DNA of 63,017 nt from positions 1 through 63,017 of the forward strand of contig CAJJDH010000014.1 in assembly GCA_905182905.1 (NCBI GenBank), written 5' to 3'. The notes under the pieces were generated by a model, which was not told where the DNA came from, did not search any database, and saw nothing but the letters and a program-made list of their open reading frames with translations. This DNA comes from a marine gamma proteobacterium HTCC2089 (GTDB lineage Bacteria > Pseudomonadota > Gammaproteobacteria > Pseudomonadales > Azotimanducaceae). Both the position numbers and the translations under genes were made by a program. Positions 9,113 to 17,391 of this stretch are shown here, piece after piece (position 1 is the first letter of the stretch; every line of letters starts with the position of its first letter).

Positions 9113-10603
9113 GTGCAACTAGCAACAGTACAAGCGCCATGTGGGGCAATCCAAGGCCGCGAAAAAGAAGGCGTACTATTATTCTGCGGCATCCCCTACG
9201 CACAGCCGCCTATCAACAACCTTCGTTTCAAAGCACCGCAACCTATGGCGGTATTCAGCGAGCCGTTTTCTGCACTTAAATTTGGCCCAGCGGCGCCACA
9301 GCTCTCCGGTGGCGGAATGACCGATAGCGCCAGTGTGCGGTGGAATGAGGATTGCTTAAGTCTCAATATCACCACACCCAAACAAGCCTGCGACGCAAGT
9401 GACAAGAAAAAACGCGCTGTTTTGGTCTGGATTCATGGTGGCGGTTATCGCACAGGGCAAGGGGCTATCCCTTGGTATAACGGCACGCGATTCGCTCAAA
9501 ATGGCGATATTGTTGTGGTTTCAATCAACTATCGGCTTGGTGCTCTGGGCTTTGCAGACCTAACCCACCTTGGAGAGGAATTCGCCAGCTCTAATATCAA
9601 TGGTACGTTAGATCAAATCGCCGCCCTGCAATGGGTGCAAAAGAACATAGCGGCATTTGGTGGCGACCCCAAGCGCGTCACCGTTGCTGGAGAATCTGCA
9701 GGCGGTTTCAGCGTGGGTACGTTGATCGCCTGCGAAGCCGCACAAGGCTTGTTTCACCGCGCCATTCCTCAAAGTGGTGCGGCCCAACATACACTGCCAC
9801 AGGAAGCTGCGGCGAAAGTTACAGAGCGCTTTTTAGCTGACCTTGGTGAAAACGATGCCATCGGCTTACTGGCAGCCTCACCAGAGCAAATTCTGCAAGC
9901 GCAAGCTACAGCGGCAAGTCATTTTGAGTCCGGCGCTGGGTCTATGAATAACTTAGGCACCACTGTTGGCCCCTTCTACCCGGTTCACGGCACACAGTTA
10001 TTACCGGTAGATCCACTAACAGCAATAAGCAAAGGCATCGGCAACCAGGTTGCAGTACTCACCGGCACCAATGCAGACGAGACTACCCTTTGGAGCTCTG
10101 GCAAAACAGATGCTGAAAAGCTCAACCGTGTTGCAACAGGTTTAGGCGCAATGTCTGCATTAGAGACTTATAAAACAACTCGACCGGAGGCGGATCCAGC
10201 AACGCTAAGTGTCGCTTTAACTACAGATCATATGTTCCGCATACCGGCCATACGAATGCTTGAGGCACGGGTACCGTATAACCAAAATAATTGGCTCTAT
10301 CAGTTTAATTGGCGCTCGCGGGCATTTGACGGAAAACTCGGCGCAACTCATGCGCTAGAAATACCTTTTGCATTCGATAATCTAGATCGAGCCGGAGTAG
10401 ATGTTTTTATTGGTCCGGGTGATAAGCCTCAACACGTTGCCGACACCATGCATCAGGCGTGGATCAAATTTATCAATGACGGTGACCCCGGCTGGCCCGC
10501 CTACAGCTTAGAGCAACGCTCAACCATGTGCTTTGATGAGGTCAGTGCAGTAATCAATGACCCCGATCAACTAGAACGAGAAGCTTGGCAAGGTTTGCGC
10601 TAG
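9113..10603 (+). CDS. Type B carboxylesterase (para-nitrobenzyl-esterase-like)
   Basis: A 496-residue alpha/beta-hydrolase of the carboxylesterase type B family. It carries GESAGG with nucleophile Ser195, the oxyanion-hole motif IHGGGYRTG near residue 108, the N-terminal EDCLSLNI motif, and a late GATHALEIPFAF stretch with the catalytic His. No signal peptide is visible. It starts at GTG, 8 bases after GGGGAG. Members hydrolyse carboxylic esters or carbamates. It is divergent from the TAXI transporter, which may deliver an ester or its product (inference). Its 3' end overlaps the convergent YCII gene by 4 bases. Confidence 0.92.
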   Translation: MQLATVQAPCGAIQGREKEGVLLFCGIPYAQPPINNLRFKAPQPMAVFSEPFSALKFGPAAPQLSGGGMTDSASVRWNEDCLSLNITTPKQACDASDKKKRAVLVWIHGGGYRTGQGAIPWYNGTRFAQNGDIVVVSINYRLGALGFADLTHLGEEFASSNINGTLDQIAALQWVQKNIAAFGGDPKRVTVAGESAGGFSVGTLIACEAAQGLFHRAIPQSGAAQHTLPQEAAAKVTERFLADLGENDAIGLLAASPEQILQAQATAASHFESGAGSMNNLGTTVGPFYPVHGTQLLPVDPLTAISKGIGNQVAVLTGTNADETTLWSSGKTDAEKLNRVATGLGAMSALETYKTTRPEADPATLSVALTTDHMFRIPAIRMLEARVPYNQNNWLYQFNWRSRAFDGKLGATHALEIPFAFDNLDRAGVDVFIGPGDKPQHVADTMHQAWIKFINDGDPGWPAYSLEQRSTMCFDEVSAVINDPDQLEREAWQGLR

Positions 10604-10917
10604 CCTGACATAACCATTAACTCGCCAACCTCCAAAGTGCCTCCGGTTTTTAGAAAGGGGCACGCTTGGGCAATGGACATTGCATCGTCCATAGTGGCTG
10701 CCTTGATAATAGTGAAACCCGACATTTGTGTGGCGCTACCTTTGTCGCAGACACCGTTCGATGCAATCGTTTGAGTATTTTTCAAGGGGTTTGCCGGGCT
10801 AACCGCAGACTCACCTAAAGAGTTCATCCACTGTCTATATTCTTGCATATTTTGTGCGCCTTCTTCGACGCTGGCAGGCGGATTGCCACCAAAGTAGGTA
10901 ATTACATATTCAGTCAT
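10600..10917 (-). CDS. YCII-related (DGPF-type) domain protein
   Basis: A 105-residue protein with the dimeric alpha+beta YCII fold pattern: an initial YVITYFGGNPPAS strand, a central SGFTIIKAATMDDAMSIAQACPFL helix region, and a final beta strand. Related small proteins are found singly or beside sigma factors and catabolic genes, and their biochemical function is mostly unproven. It is 150 bases downstream of the APH-like kinase on the same strand, and its stop overlaps the stop region of the convergent esterase. Confidence 0.75.
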   Translation of the reverse strand: MTEYVITYFGGNPPASVEEGAQNMQEYRQWMNSLGESAVSPANPLKNTQTIASNGVCDKGSATQMSGFTIIKAATMDDAMSIAQACPFLKTGGTLEVGELMVMSG

Positions 10918-11067
10918 TCGCTTAAATCCTTGTCCGTATTATTTTGCTCTAGGTATTAGGCAATCAATATCTAAAGGAAAATTTGTCGGCCGAGAAAAAG
11001 CAAGGATATGCCGTCTATAGCCCGCCTAATTCCTGACAAGTGGTAGCACTTGCCATGACTAGCCGGA

Positions 11068-12162
11068 CTAAACGAGGAATTCTTGGGCGTTAAGATCTAA
11101 CGCATGGCGGGCATGGCGTCGCGCCATGGTCGTGAACATTTCGTCCCCGCGCGCAGTACGCTGAACTATCATTGAAGCAATCACTGTTACCGCAAAACCG
11201 GCAAATGCACCTCTGCGGTAATTTTGCCAACACTCTTCCCAAGTAAAATCTTCAACCCCGGCATTCATCAAGTCCCGGTAATAACCTCTAACTAAATCTT
11301 CTTCCACTGGGCGCCTAATATCAGCTTCAAGACCTGCGCCGACAAAGTAGGCCACGTCATTCATGGGTGCACCTAGCGTGATACTTTGCCAGTCTAATGC
11401 AGTAATCTCACAATCACCGGAGCTGCGATCTATCATCAAATTATCTAACCGATAGTCTACGTGGATCAATGAAAACGGCTGCGGGAAACTTGCACTTAGC
11501 GGCGAATCCTTCACCGCACCTACTTGCTTAATAATCCATTGCTCGTCGTCAGCAAGGTGCGGGCCAAAACGCTCAATAAACCCGTCGAGTTGAGCGCGAT
11601 ACATCTCCATAGTGGCGGAAGCGGCTGCAGGGTTTTGTGCTAGCTCCTCATCACGCAACCAAGTAAGACTGCGCAAAGTATCATCACACCAACTCGGCGC
11701 ATGTAATCCGACTAACTCAGCTAATGCGGCTCTCGCAACCGTTGGATCACAGCCCAAAAGCTGATCGCCCTGCTCCCCCGGCGCCAAGTCTTCCAGTAAG
11801 AGAAAAAACTCAGGGCCCTGATTAAGAATTTCAGCGTAATAACATTTGGGTGTTTTGATCTGCAGGCGATCTTGCAACTGCTGATAAAAGCGCACTTCCT
11901 TTAAGAAGTTTTGTAATGCCACACCCGTCTGACGACTAGTTTCATCATCAGCAGGATACTTGCCTATGACACTGGAGGGCACATCTTGGTTTTCTGCATC
12001 GCCGTCATTGAAAGCAAAACTATAGCGAATACATTTGCCGATTTGCCCGGTACCAATTTGCTTTGCAGTGAAGCTAGCAATCCGCCCCTGCAAGCCAACC
12101 CTGGCAAAACACTGGTTAAACCAATCTACGCTGATTGTGGATTCTGTAGGTATCGATAGCAC
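11068..12162 (-). CDS. Aminoglycoside-phosphotransferase-like small-molecule kinase
   Basis: A 364-residue protein of the APH/ecdysteroid-kinase-like superfamily. The catalytic loop is HVDYRLDNLM with His234, Asp236 and Asn241, and the metal-binding Asp257 lies in ALDWQS. LLLEDLAPGE (121-130) is the hinge region. Relatives include the APH-like kinase domain fused to acyl-CoA dehydrogenase in ACAD10/11, which phosphorylates 4-hydroxyacyl-CoAs. Given the surrounding acyl-CoA genes, a catabolic hydroxyl kinase is more likely than antibiotic resistance (inference). Start is GTG with GGGAGAAC upstream. Confidence 0.8.
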   Translation of the reverse strand: MLSIPTESTISVDWFNQCFARVGLQGRIASFTAKQIGTGQIGKCIRYSFAFNDGDAENQDVPSSVIGKYPADDETSRQTGVALQNFLKEVRFYQQLQDRLQIKTPKCYYAEILNQGPEFFLLLEDLAPGEQGDQLLGCDPTVARAALAELVGLHAPSWCDDTLRSLTWLRDEELAQNPAAASATMEMYRAQLDGFIERFGPHLADDEQWIIKQVGAVKDSPLSASFPQPFSLIHVDYRLDNLMIDRSSGDCEITALDWQSITLGAPMNDVAYFVGAGLEADIRRPVEEDLVRGYYRDLMNAGVEDFTWEECWQNYRRGAFAGFAVTVIASMIVQRTARGDEMFTTMARRHARHALDLNAQEFLV

Positions 12163-12233
12163 TTAAGTTCTCCCAATTACACATAACACTGGGCAAACAT
12201 GCCCTTTAAAAACAACTATTAGCAGAGGGCCAA

Positions 12234-13784
12234 TCAGCGTGGCATCAAGCGCCGGTCAAACAATGGACCTTTAATGTTTACGCTTTGTTGATGATCCGCC
12301 GCCGCAGCTAACAAATCTGCCATCACTTCTGGGTACTTTTCGGACACATCGAAACGCTCGGACGGATCGCGTAACAAATGATACAGCTGGGGGATGTTGT
12401 GTTTTGTTCGAGCCTCGCCCTGATCGTACGCGCCTTCAGTAATAAAGTGCATTTTCCACGGTCCTTTGCGATACGCATACAAAGCACCACCACGGTAGTA
12501 GGGCATTTCTTGCCTTGGACTTGCACTCTTCTCGAGCAACGTTGCGGTTAAATCAAAGCCATCGACACCTGTAGTCACATCTGAGTCTTGGGGCATTTTG
12601 GACAGCGCCATAACGGTGGCAAACAAATCAAGGGTAGAGCCAATCTCGCTTACAACACCACTAGGCAATGTGCCCGGCCATGAAAATACTGTCGGCACTC
12701 GCACACCACCTTCAAAAGTTGTGCCTTTACCGTGCCGAAGCAACCCAGATCGACCGCCTTCTTCGTGCATTTTTAGCCAAGGACCATTGTCACTTGAGAA
12801 TACAACCAATGTGTTTTCCAACACCCCAGCCTTCTCTAACGCATCTTGAATAGCGCCCACGCTCCAATCAATTTCCTCCACCACATCACCGTAGCGTCCA
12901 CCTAAACTTTTGCCGACAAACTCGTCACTTCTGAACAATGGTGTGTGCGGCATGGTGTAGGGCACATACAAAAAGAAAGGATCATCGCCACTCTTATTGA
13001 TGAAATTAATGGCTTCCTCGGTGTAACGTTTGGTCAGCGTACTTTGCTGGGTGGGCTGCTCAGTGGTATCCACGAATTCACCGTCGACTTTACGGCTGGT
13101 AATCAAGGGCGCTTCCCAAAAGGCTTCCTCAGGCGCGGCATATTTGGCAGCACGACGAGCAAAAAACATGGCCTGTTGTTCAACATCACCAGACATACTG
13201 AGCTTAACTAGTGCTTCAAAATCTGGTTCGCCCACCCAATTCATATCATTGGAATATGGCACACCAAACCACTCATCAAATCCATGTCGGGTGGGTAGCG
13301 CATCAGGACCGTCGCCTAAATGCCACTTGCCGAACATACCTGTCTTATAGCCACGGTCTTGCAACGCCTCGGCTAGCGTGACCTCTTCACCAGGCATGCC
13401 CCAAGGCTCGCCAGGGAAATAGACTCTTATAGCATTTCCGTAAATACCCGTACGCACGGGTAAACGGCCAGTGAGCAAGGCACCGCGACTAGGAGAACAA
13501 ACCGGCGCCGCCACGTAAAAATCTGTCCAGCGTTGGCCTTGACGCGCCAGCTCATCAATTTCTGGAGTACGGATGTAGGGGTGACCGTAAGAGCTGAGGT
13601 CGCCGTACCCCAAGTCATCGGCAAAAAGCACTACGATATTTGGCCGCTGAGTAGGCTTATTGCCATCTCTCTCAGAGGTTTGTGGGGAGCAGGCCGTAGC
13701 AAATACGGCGATTGCTATCAGCATGACCGTTTTCGTAGCCCTAGAGTACTCGGAATTAAAGTCGCTCATTTTGCCTTTGGCCAT
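12234..13784 (-). CDS. Lipoprotein arylsulfatase (type I, formylglycine)
   Basis: A 516-residue sulfatase of the alkaline-phosphatase superfamily. CSPSRGALLTG places the Cys converted to formylglycine at residue 96, after the metal-binding FADDLGYGD (54-62). An N-terminal hydrophobic stretch ends in ATAC (Cys32), a lipobox, so the mature enzyme is probably membrane-anchored and exported. The ATG at 13784 is chosen because GGAGAGG lies 5 bases upstream; an upstream in-frame ATG at 13826 lacks this and would put extra hydrophobic residues first. Substrate (sulfated glycan, steroid or phenol) is unknown. No maturase gene is in the window. Confidence 0.92.
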   Translation of the reverse strand: MAKGKMSDFNSEYSRATKTVMLIAIAVFATACSPQTSERDGNKPTQRPNIVVLFADDLGYGDLSSYGHPYIRTPEIDELARQGQRWTDFYVAAPVCSPSRGALLTGRLPVRTGIYGNAIRVYFPGEPWGMPGEEVTLAEALQDRGYKTGMFGKWHLGDGPDALPTRHGFDEWFGVPYSNDMNWVGEPDFEALVKLSMSGDVEQQAMFFARRAAKYAAPEEAFWEAPLITSRKVDGEFVDTTEQPTQQSTLTKRYTEEAINFINKSGDDPFFLYVPYTMPHTPLFRSDEFVGKSLGGRYGDVVEEIDWSVGAIQDALEKAGVLENTLVVFSSDNGPWLKMHEEGGRSGLLRHGKGTTFEGGVRVPTVFSWPGTLPSGVVSEIGSTLDLFATVMALSKMPQDSDVTTGVDGFDLTATLLEKSASPRQEMPYYRGGALYAYRKGPWKMHFITEGAYDQGEARTKHNIPQLYHLLRDPSERFDVSEKYPEVMADLLAAAADHQQSVNIKGPLFDRRLMPR

Positions 13785-13789
13785 ACCCA

Positions 13790-13796
13790 CCTCTCC
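13790..13796 (-). promoter_or_regulatory. Ribosome binding site fixing the sulfatase start
   Basis: GGAGAGG on the minus strand ends 5 bases before the ATG at 13784. It favours this start over the in-frame ATG 42 bases upstream. Confidence 0.6.
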
Positions 13797-13910
13797 AATT
13801 ACTAAACACAGCACCCAGCATGCCATGTCCCAAGATGATGGTCAGCCCAAAAATAAAGGCATTTGCTGATGCAAAAAACCTCTGCAGCAGCGCAAGCTAA
13901 AACTAACGCT

Positions 13911-15182
13911 TTAGAAGGCCTCGTTAACGCCCACATATACGCCGCGGTCATCTCGACCAAATCCAAGGTCGAAGCGCAGGTTGATTTTTTCTTTCAGTCG
14001 CAGGCGATAACCCACGCCCACTGAAGGCCACCAGCGCTCCCGTCCGAGTTCGGATATTTCATCAGACAAGGTACCAATACCCGCCCAAGTCACCATGCTA
14101 TGTCGCCCTACTATCGGCTGGCGCAATTCTATTTGGGCCAATACTTTTTGCCGCCCACGATATCGCCCTCGCTCATAGCCGCGCAGCTGTCGACTACCGC
14201 CAAGCAAAGTCAAACGATCCCACGGCACTTCCCCTTCACTGAGCAAGCCCTGTACCTGCCAGGCTAAAGTAGCCTCTGGCTTGGCTAAAAAGGTCCGCAA
14301 GGGCCGGTAGCCACTGTAGCGAAACTGCAATTGGTCAAAGTCTGTATTTGAACCCAAGGATTCTGTGAACGTGGTGTAGTCAAATTGCAGCACAGAACCT
14401 CTGGTCGGGTTATCTTGGTGGTCACGGGTATCACGCAGTACTTGACCGCTGACACCGACACTAGTGCTGTCTGTAAGTAGTGTAGCTAACCCGGGATTGG
14501 GGCCGCGAAAACTATCGCTTTGATTTTTGTGGTATCGAACACCTAGCCCCACAAATGTGTCACCAAAAACCCGCTTTAAGCCGTGGACCTGCAAATTCTG
14601 GCCTTGATGATCGTAAAGTAACTCATTAGCCTCGTCTCTACTGGGTTCAATACTCAGGCCATAAAACACTTCAGGAGTATCTGAATACTCCATATCTACA
14701 TACAAACGGTAAGTATCCGCTTTAAATAAAGTACGCAGGCCTGCACCGATCTCTTTCGCCCCATTCGTTGAAGCAAAAGTCTTGAACACAATTTGGCTCG
14801 GCTTAACATTCTCAACCCTGCGACTTTCTTCATCTGCTAAGAACAAGCCAAATGCCACAACGCCTAAAGCAAGTTCTTGCTCCGAAGAGTAGGAAAAATT
14901 GGGCACAATGCCCCAATCCACTTTCTTATTCGGATCAAAATCACCGTTAGCGCCAACTCGATTCAGCGCATCTCTTAGCACTTTGTCAGCCCGAGCCCAA
15001 GGCAAAATCTTTTGCTCAGCTAAAGGCTTGTCTGCTTCGTTGACAGTCCGCTTAAAGTCGCTCTCCGAGGCATTGATCTGCCCCGCATCTGCAAGCACAG
15101 GAGCAGATACCAAGCCAATGGCAAAGAAAAAAAAGAATCTGGAAGCGCGAACCATGACAAGGCTAAAAAAATCTTTACTCAT
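13911..15182 (-). CDS. BamA/TamA-family outer membrane beta-barrel protein
   Basis: A 423-residue exported protein. A signal peptide (RASRFFFFFAIGLVSAPVLADA) is followed by a periplasmic stretch and a C-terminal barrel of the bacterial surface antigen (Omp85-like) type, ending in the aromatic residue Phe typical of outer membrane proteins. The RGYERGRYRGR stretch resembles the conserved loop-6 (V)RGY/F motif of Omp85 barrels. No POTRA repeats are evident, so it is not BamA itself. It starts inside the rdgC stop (ATGA overlap). Start could also be the Met ten codons later. Cargo is unknown. Confidence 0.8.
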   Translation of the reverse strand: MSKDFFSLVMVRASRFFFFFAIGLVSAPVLADAGQINASESDFKRTVNEADKPLAEQKILPWARADKVLRDALNRVGANGDFDPNKKVDWGIVPNFSYSSEQELALGVVAFGLFLADEESRRVENVKPSQIVFKTFASTNGAKEIGAGLRTLFKADTYRLYVDMEYSDTPEVFYGLSIEPSRDEANELLYDHQGQNLQVHGLKRVFGDTFVGLGVRYHKNQSDSFRGPNPGLATLLTDSTSVGVSGQVLRDTRDHQDNPTRGSVLQFDYTTFTESLGSNTDFDQLQFRYSGYRPLRTFLAKPEATLAWQVQGLLSEGEVPWDRLTLLGGSRQLRGYERGRYRGRQKVLAQIELRQPIVGRHSMVTWAGIGTLSDEISELGRERWWPSVGVGYRLRLKEKINLRFDLGFGRDDRGVYVGVNEAF

Positions 15183-16084
15183 GAGGAAACGTAACCGCCT
15201 AGTTGGGTTTTTAAAGTGCTCAGCAAACTCTTTACACAGCCGGCCATAATGACAAATTCAGCATCGTGCTTAGCCAGCGGGTCTTCTTCAGGCACATCGT
15301 CCATATCGTCTTGACCGAGCAAACGAACCTTGCGAAATATCAAATCTTCGTCCATCACGAAAGCGCAGACCTGATCAAAGGTGACACCCAGCCGATCAAT
15401 CTTGAGGCCTTCGGTTACATGGCGTCTTACCGCAGGATCAGACAACTCCATATCTAGCCAGTTCACCGAAGCCTTAGTGTCGCTAGGGTCGCGCATACGA
15501 CACTCACGACCTAAGCGTAAGGGCGGCTGAGCATTCCCCAAAAACAGCTTATTCATAAGATCTAAAGGTAGCTGCTGATACGCCAAAGGAGAGTACTGCA
15601 ACCCAACCATAGCGCGCTTGAGCTGGTCTAGAAAATACTCCGCAACGGTATCCGACGCGGTACCCAACACCAACAAGCCTTCGTCACATAAGTAAAATGC
15701 TTGTACCCGGTCAGATTTAAGCAGCGCCTGAGGCAGTAACTGTGAATACACCTCTTCTTTCATATCACGGCGCTCAGCGCGATTGGGTTCTGAATTCATA
15801 CGCTGTTTGAATGCATCAACGCGGCCAACCAATGCTTCTTGGACCGCCGCCGCAGGTAGCAAGCGAGTCTGCACACGCATTTGTAGAAGATCTGCACCGG
15901 ACACTTTGCGACACAAGTGCTCTCCTGCATTTTCAACTGGCGCCTCAAATCCACCACTGCGCTCACTAAACGCGCCGCAAGGCTTGAATTGCGCTTCTGC
16001 AAGAACCGCAGACAGCTCTTCTTCTGTGGCAGGCCATTGGCTATGGATGCGGTAAATTTTCAGGTTGCGGAAGTATCGATTCAC
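15179..16084 (-). CDS. rdgC: Recombination-associated protein RdgC
   Basis: A 301-residue protein matching RdgC along its full length. The N-terminal NRYFRNLKIYRI, the RALPxAAVQ-like LLPAAAVQEAL region and the C-terminal CVKSLLSTLK are family landmarks. RdgC is a ring-shaped nucleoid-associated protein that binds double-stranded DNA and inhibits RecA-mediated strand exchange. It occurs mainly in beta- and gammaproteobacteria. Start is GTG with a GGAG upstream. It overlaps the outer membrane protein gene by 4 bases, so the two are translationally coupled; no functional link is known. Confidence 0.95.
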   Translation of the reverse strand: MNRYFRNLKIYRIHSQWPATEEELSAVLAEAQFKPCGAFSERSGGFEAPVENAGEHLCRKVSGADLLQMRVQTRLLPAAAVQEALVGRVDAFKQRMNSEPNRAERRDMKEEVYSQLLPQALLKSDRVQAFYLCDEGLLVLGTASDTVAEYFLDQLKRAMVGLQYSPLAYQQLPLDLMNKLFLGNAQPPLRLGRECRMRDPSDTKASVNWLDMELSDPAVRRHVTEGLKIDRLGVTFDQVCAFVMDEDLIFRKVRLLGQDDMDDVPEEDPLAKHDAEFVIMAGCVKSLLSTLKTQLGGYVSS

Positions 16085-16314
16085 AAAGGCTCCAGATAGA
16101 TAGCAGCGGTCAATTAGATGACATATTTAGGCAGAGGAAGTTTACCGATTCGCTCGAAAATTGTTAGCCAACAAGGGCGATAAACCGACAATAATTACCC
16201 TTAACCGGCGACCCAAACATTAAACCAAACATCAAACTAAGCAATAACAAAGCCATTTGAATGTTTTGTCTCTGCGGGCGTATGATCTAAAGCTTCAACA
16301 ATGAGGGGCAAAGT

Positions 16315-17388
16315 ATGACAACTTCGATCTTAGAGCGGATATCAGCAACGCGCAGAAAACTCATTCAATACGGCACACTAATGGGCGTAGGCGCAACCAG
16401 CCTAGTCAAATCTGGTGATGTTAGAGCGTCTGTATTTGACGGCAAGGAAGCTGCTGGACTCAATACCCCACTACCTGAAATGCGCTATCAAACTCTGGGC
16501 CGCACAGGTCATAACTCTAGCCGGTTAATCTTTGGCTGCGGTGCAACCTTATCAGGTGGTCGCCAAGACCATCTGCTGAATGCGGCCTTTGATGCAGGAG
16601 TAAACACCTTTGATGTGGGATTCCAGCACTACTACAGCGACGCGGAAAAAAATCTTGCACCGTTTTTGCAAAAACGCAGAGACGACATTTTTCTCATCTC
16701 CAAGGCCTTGGTGCCCAGCGATATTGAATGGAATGAGACTATTAGCGTCAGTCAAGCCAAAGCCGCTGCCCAAGGCTGGCTAAGCTACTTGGATGAATCT
16801 TTAACTGAACTGAAACAAGAACATGTAGACGCCTACTACTTTATGGGCCAAAACAATGTTTCCACCATTCAAAGCGAAGAAATGCACAAAGCATTTGAAC
16901 AGGCCAAAGCCCAAGGTAAAGTAGATTATCTAGGCTTATCTACCCATCAAAATGCAGAAAACGTTTTACGCGCTGCTATCGAGACCAAGCAATTCGATTT
17001 GGCCATGATTGCGATTACCCCCGGAGGTTGGTACGACTGGAAAGATCGTTCGATACTTCCCGAATCGCCGATAATGAGCGATCTTCGTCCGCTGCTGGAC
17101 GAGGCAAGAGCAGCCGGCATGGGGCTCATCGGCATGAAGGCCGGACGTTTTCTGGCCGGTCGCAAATGGCTAGGCTGGGGTAACCCAGATGCCTTCAACA
17201 AGTACTATCAACCACAATTGCTGCAAGCAAAGTTTTCCGAGTTTCAGCGTAGCTATGCGTTTGTGTTAGAAAATGGGTTAGATGCCGTGAATGCGGACAT
17301 GCAAACTATGCAGCATTTAAACGAGAACTTTACTGCTGCGGCCACATCTGGTGACTATTTCGCCAGCAATATTGCAAACACAGCCTAG
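16315..17388 (+). CDS. Aldo/keto reductase-like protein with Tat-type N terminus and altered active site
   Basis: A 357-residue TIM-barrel protein of the aldo/keto reductase superfamily. The N terminus has a twin-arginine (Arg13-Arg14 in ATRRKLIQYG) followed by a weakly hydrophobic stretch, suggesting Tat export. Of the catalytic tetrad, Asp100 and Lys130 are visible, but the Tyr position is shifted (FDVGFQHYY) and the usual His is replaced by Met177 (DAYYFMGQN). It may bind a nicotinamide or other cofactor without normal reductase activity. It has a good ribosome site (GAGGGG) and is 3 bases upstream of larC, so the two form an operon. Confidence 0.8.
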   Translation: MTTSILERISATRRKLIQYGTLMGVGATSLVKSGDVRASVFDGKEAAGLNTPLPEMRYQTLGRTGHNSSRLIFGCGATLSGGRQDHLLNAAFDAGVNTFDVGFQHYYSDAEKNLAPFLQKRRDDIFLISKALVPSDIEWNETISVSQAKAAAQGWLSYLDESLTELKQEHVDAYYFMGQNNVSTIQSEEMHKAFEQAKAQGKVDYLGLSTHQNAENVLRAAIETKQFDLAMIAITPGGWYDWKDRSILPESPIMSDLRPLLDEARAAGMGLIGMKAGRFLAGRKWLGWGNPDAFNKYYQPQLLQAKFSEFQRSYAFVLENGLDAVNADMQTMQHLNENFTAAATSGDYFASNIANTA

Positions 17389-17391
17389 TTT

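Noticed and set aside
11068..12162. Aminoglycoside resistance gene
   Set aside because: The APH motifs are shared by many small-molecule kinases; no mobile element or resistance context is present.
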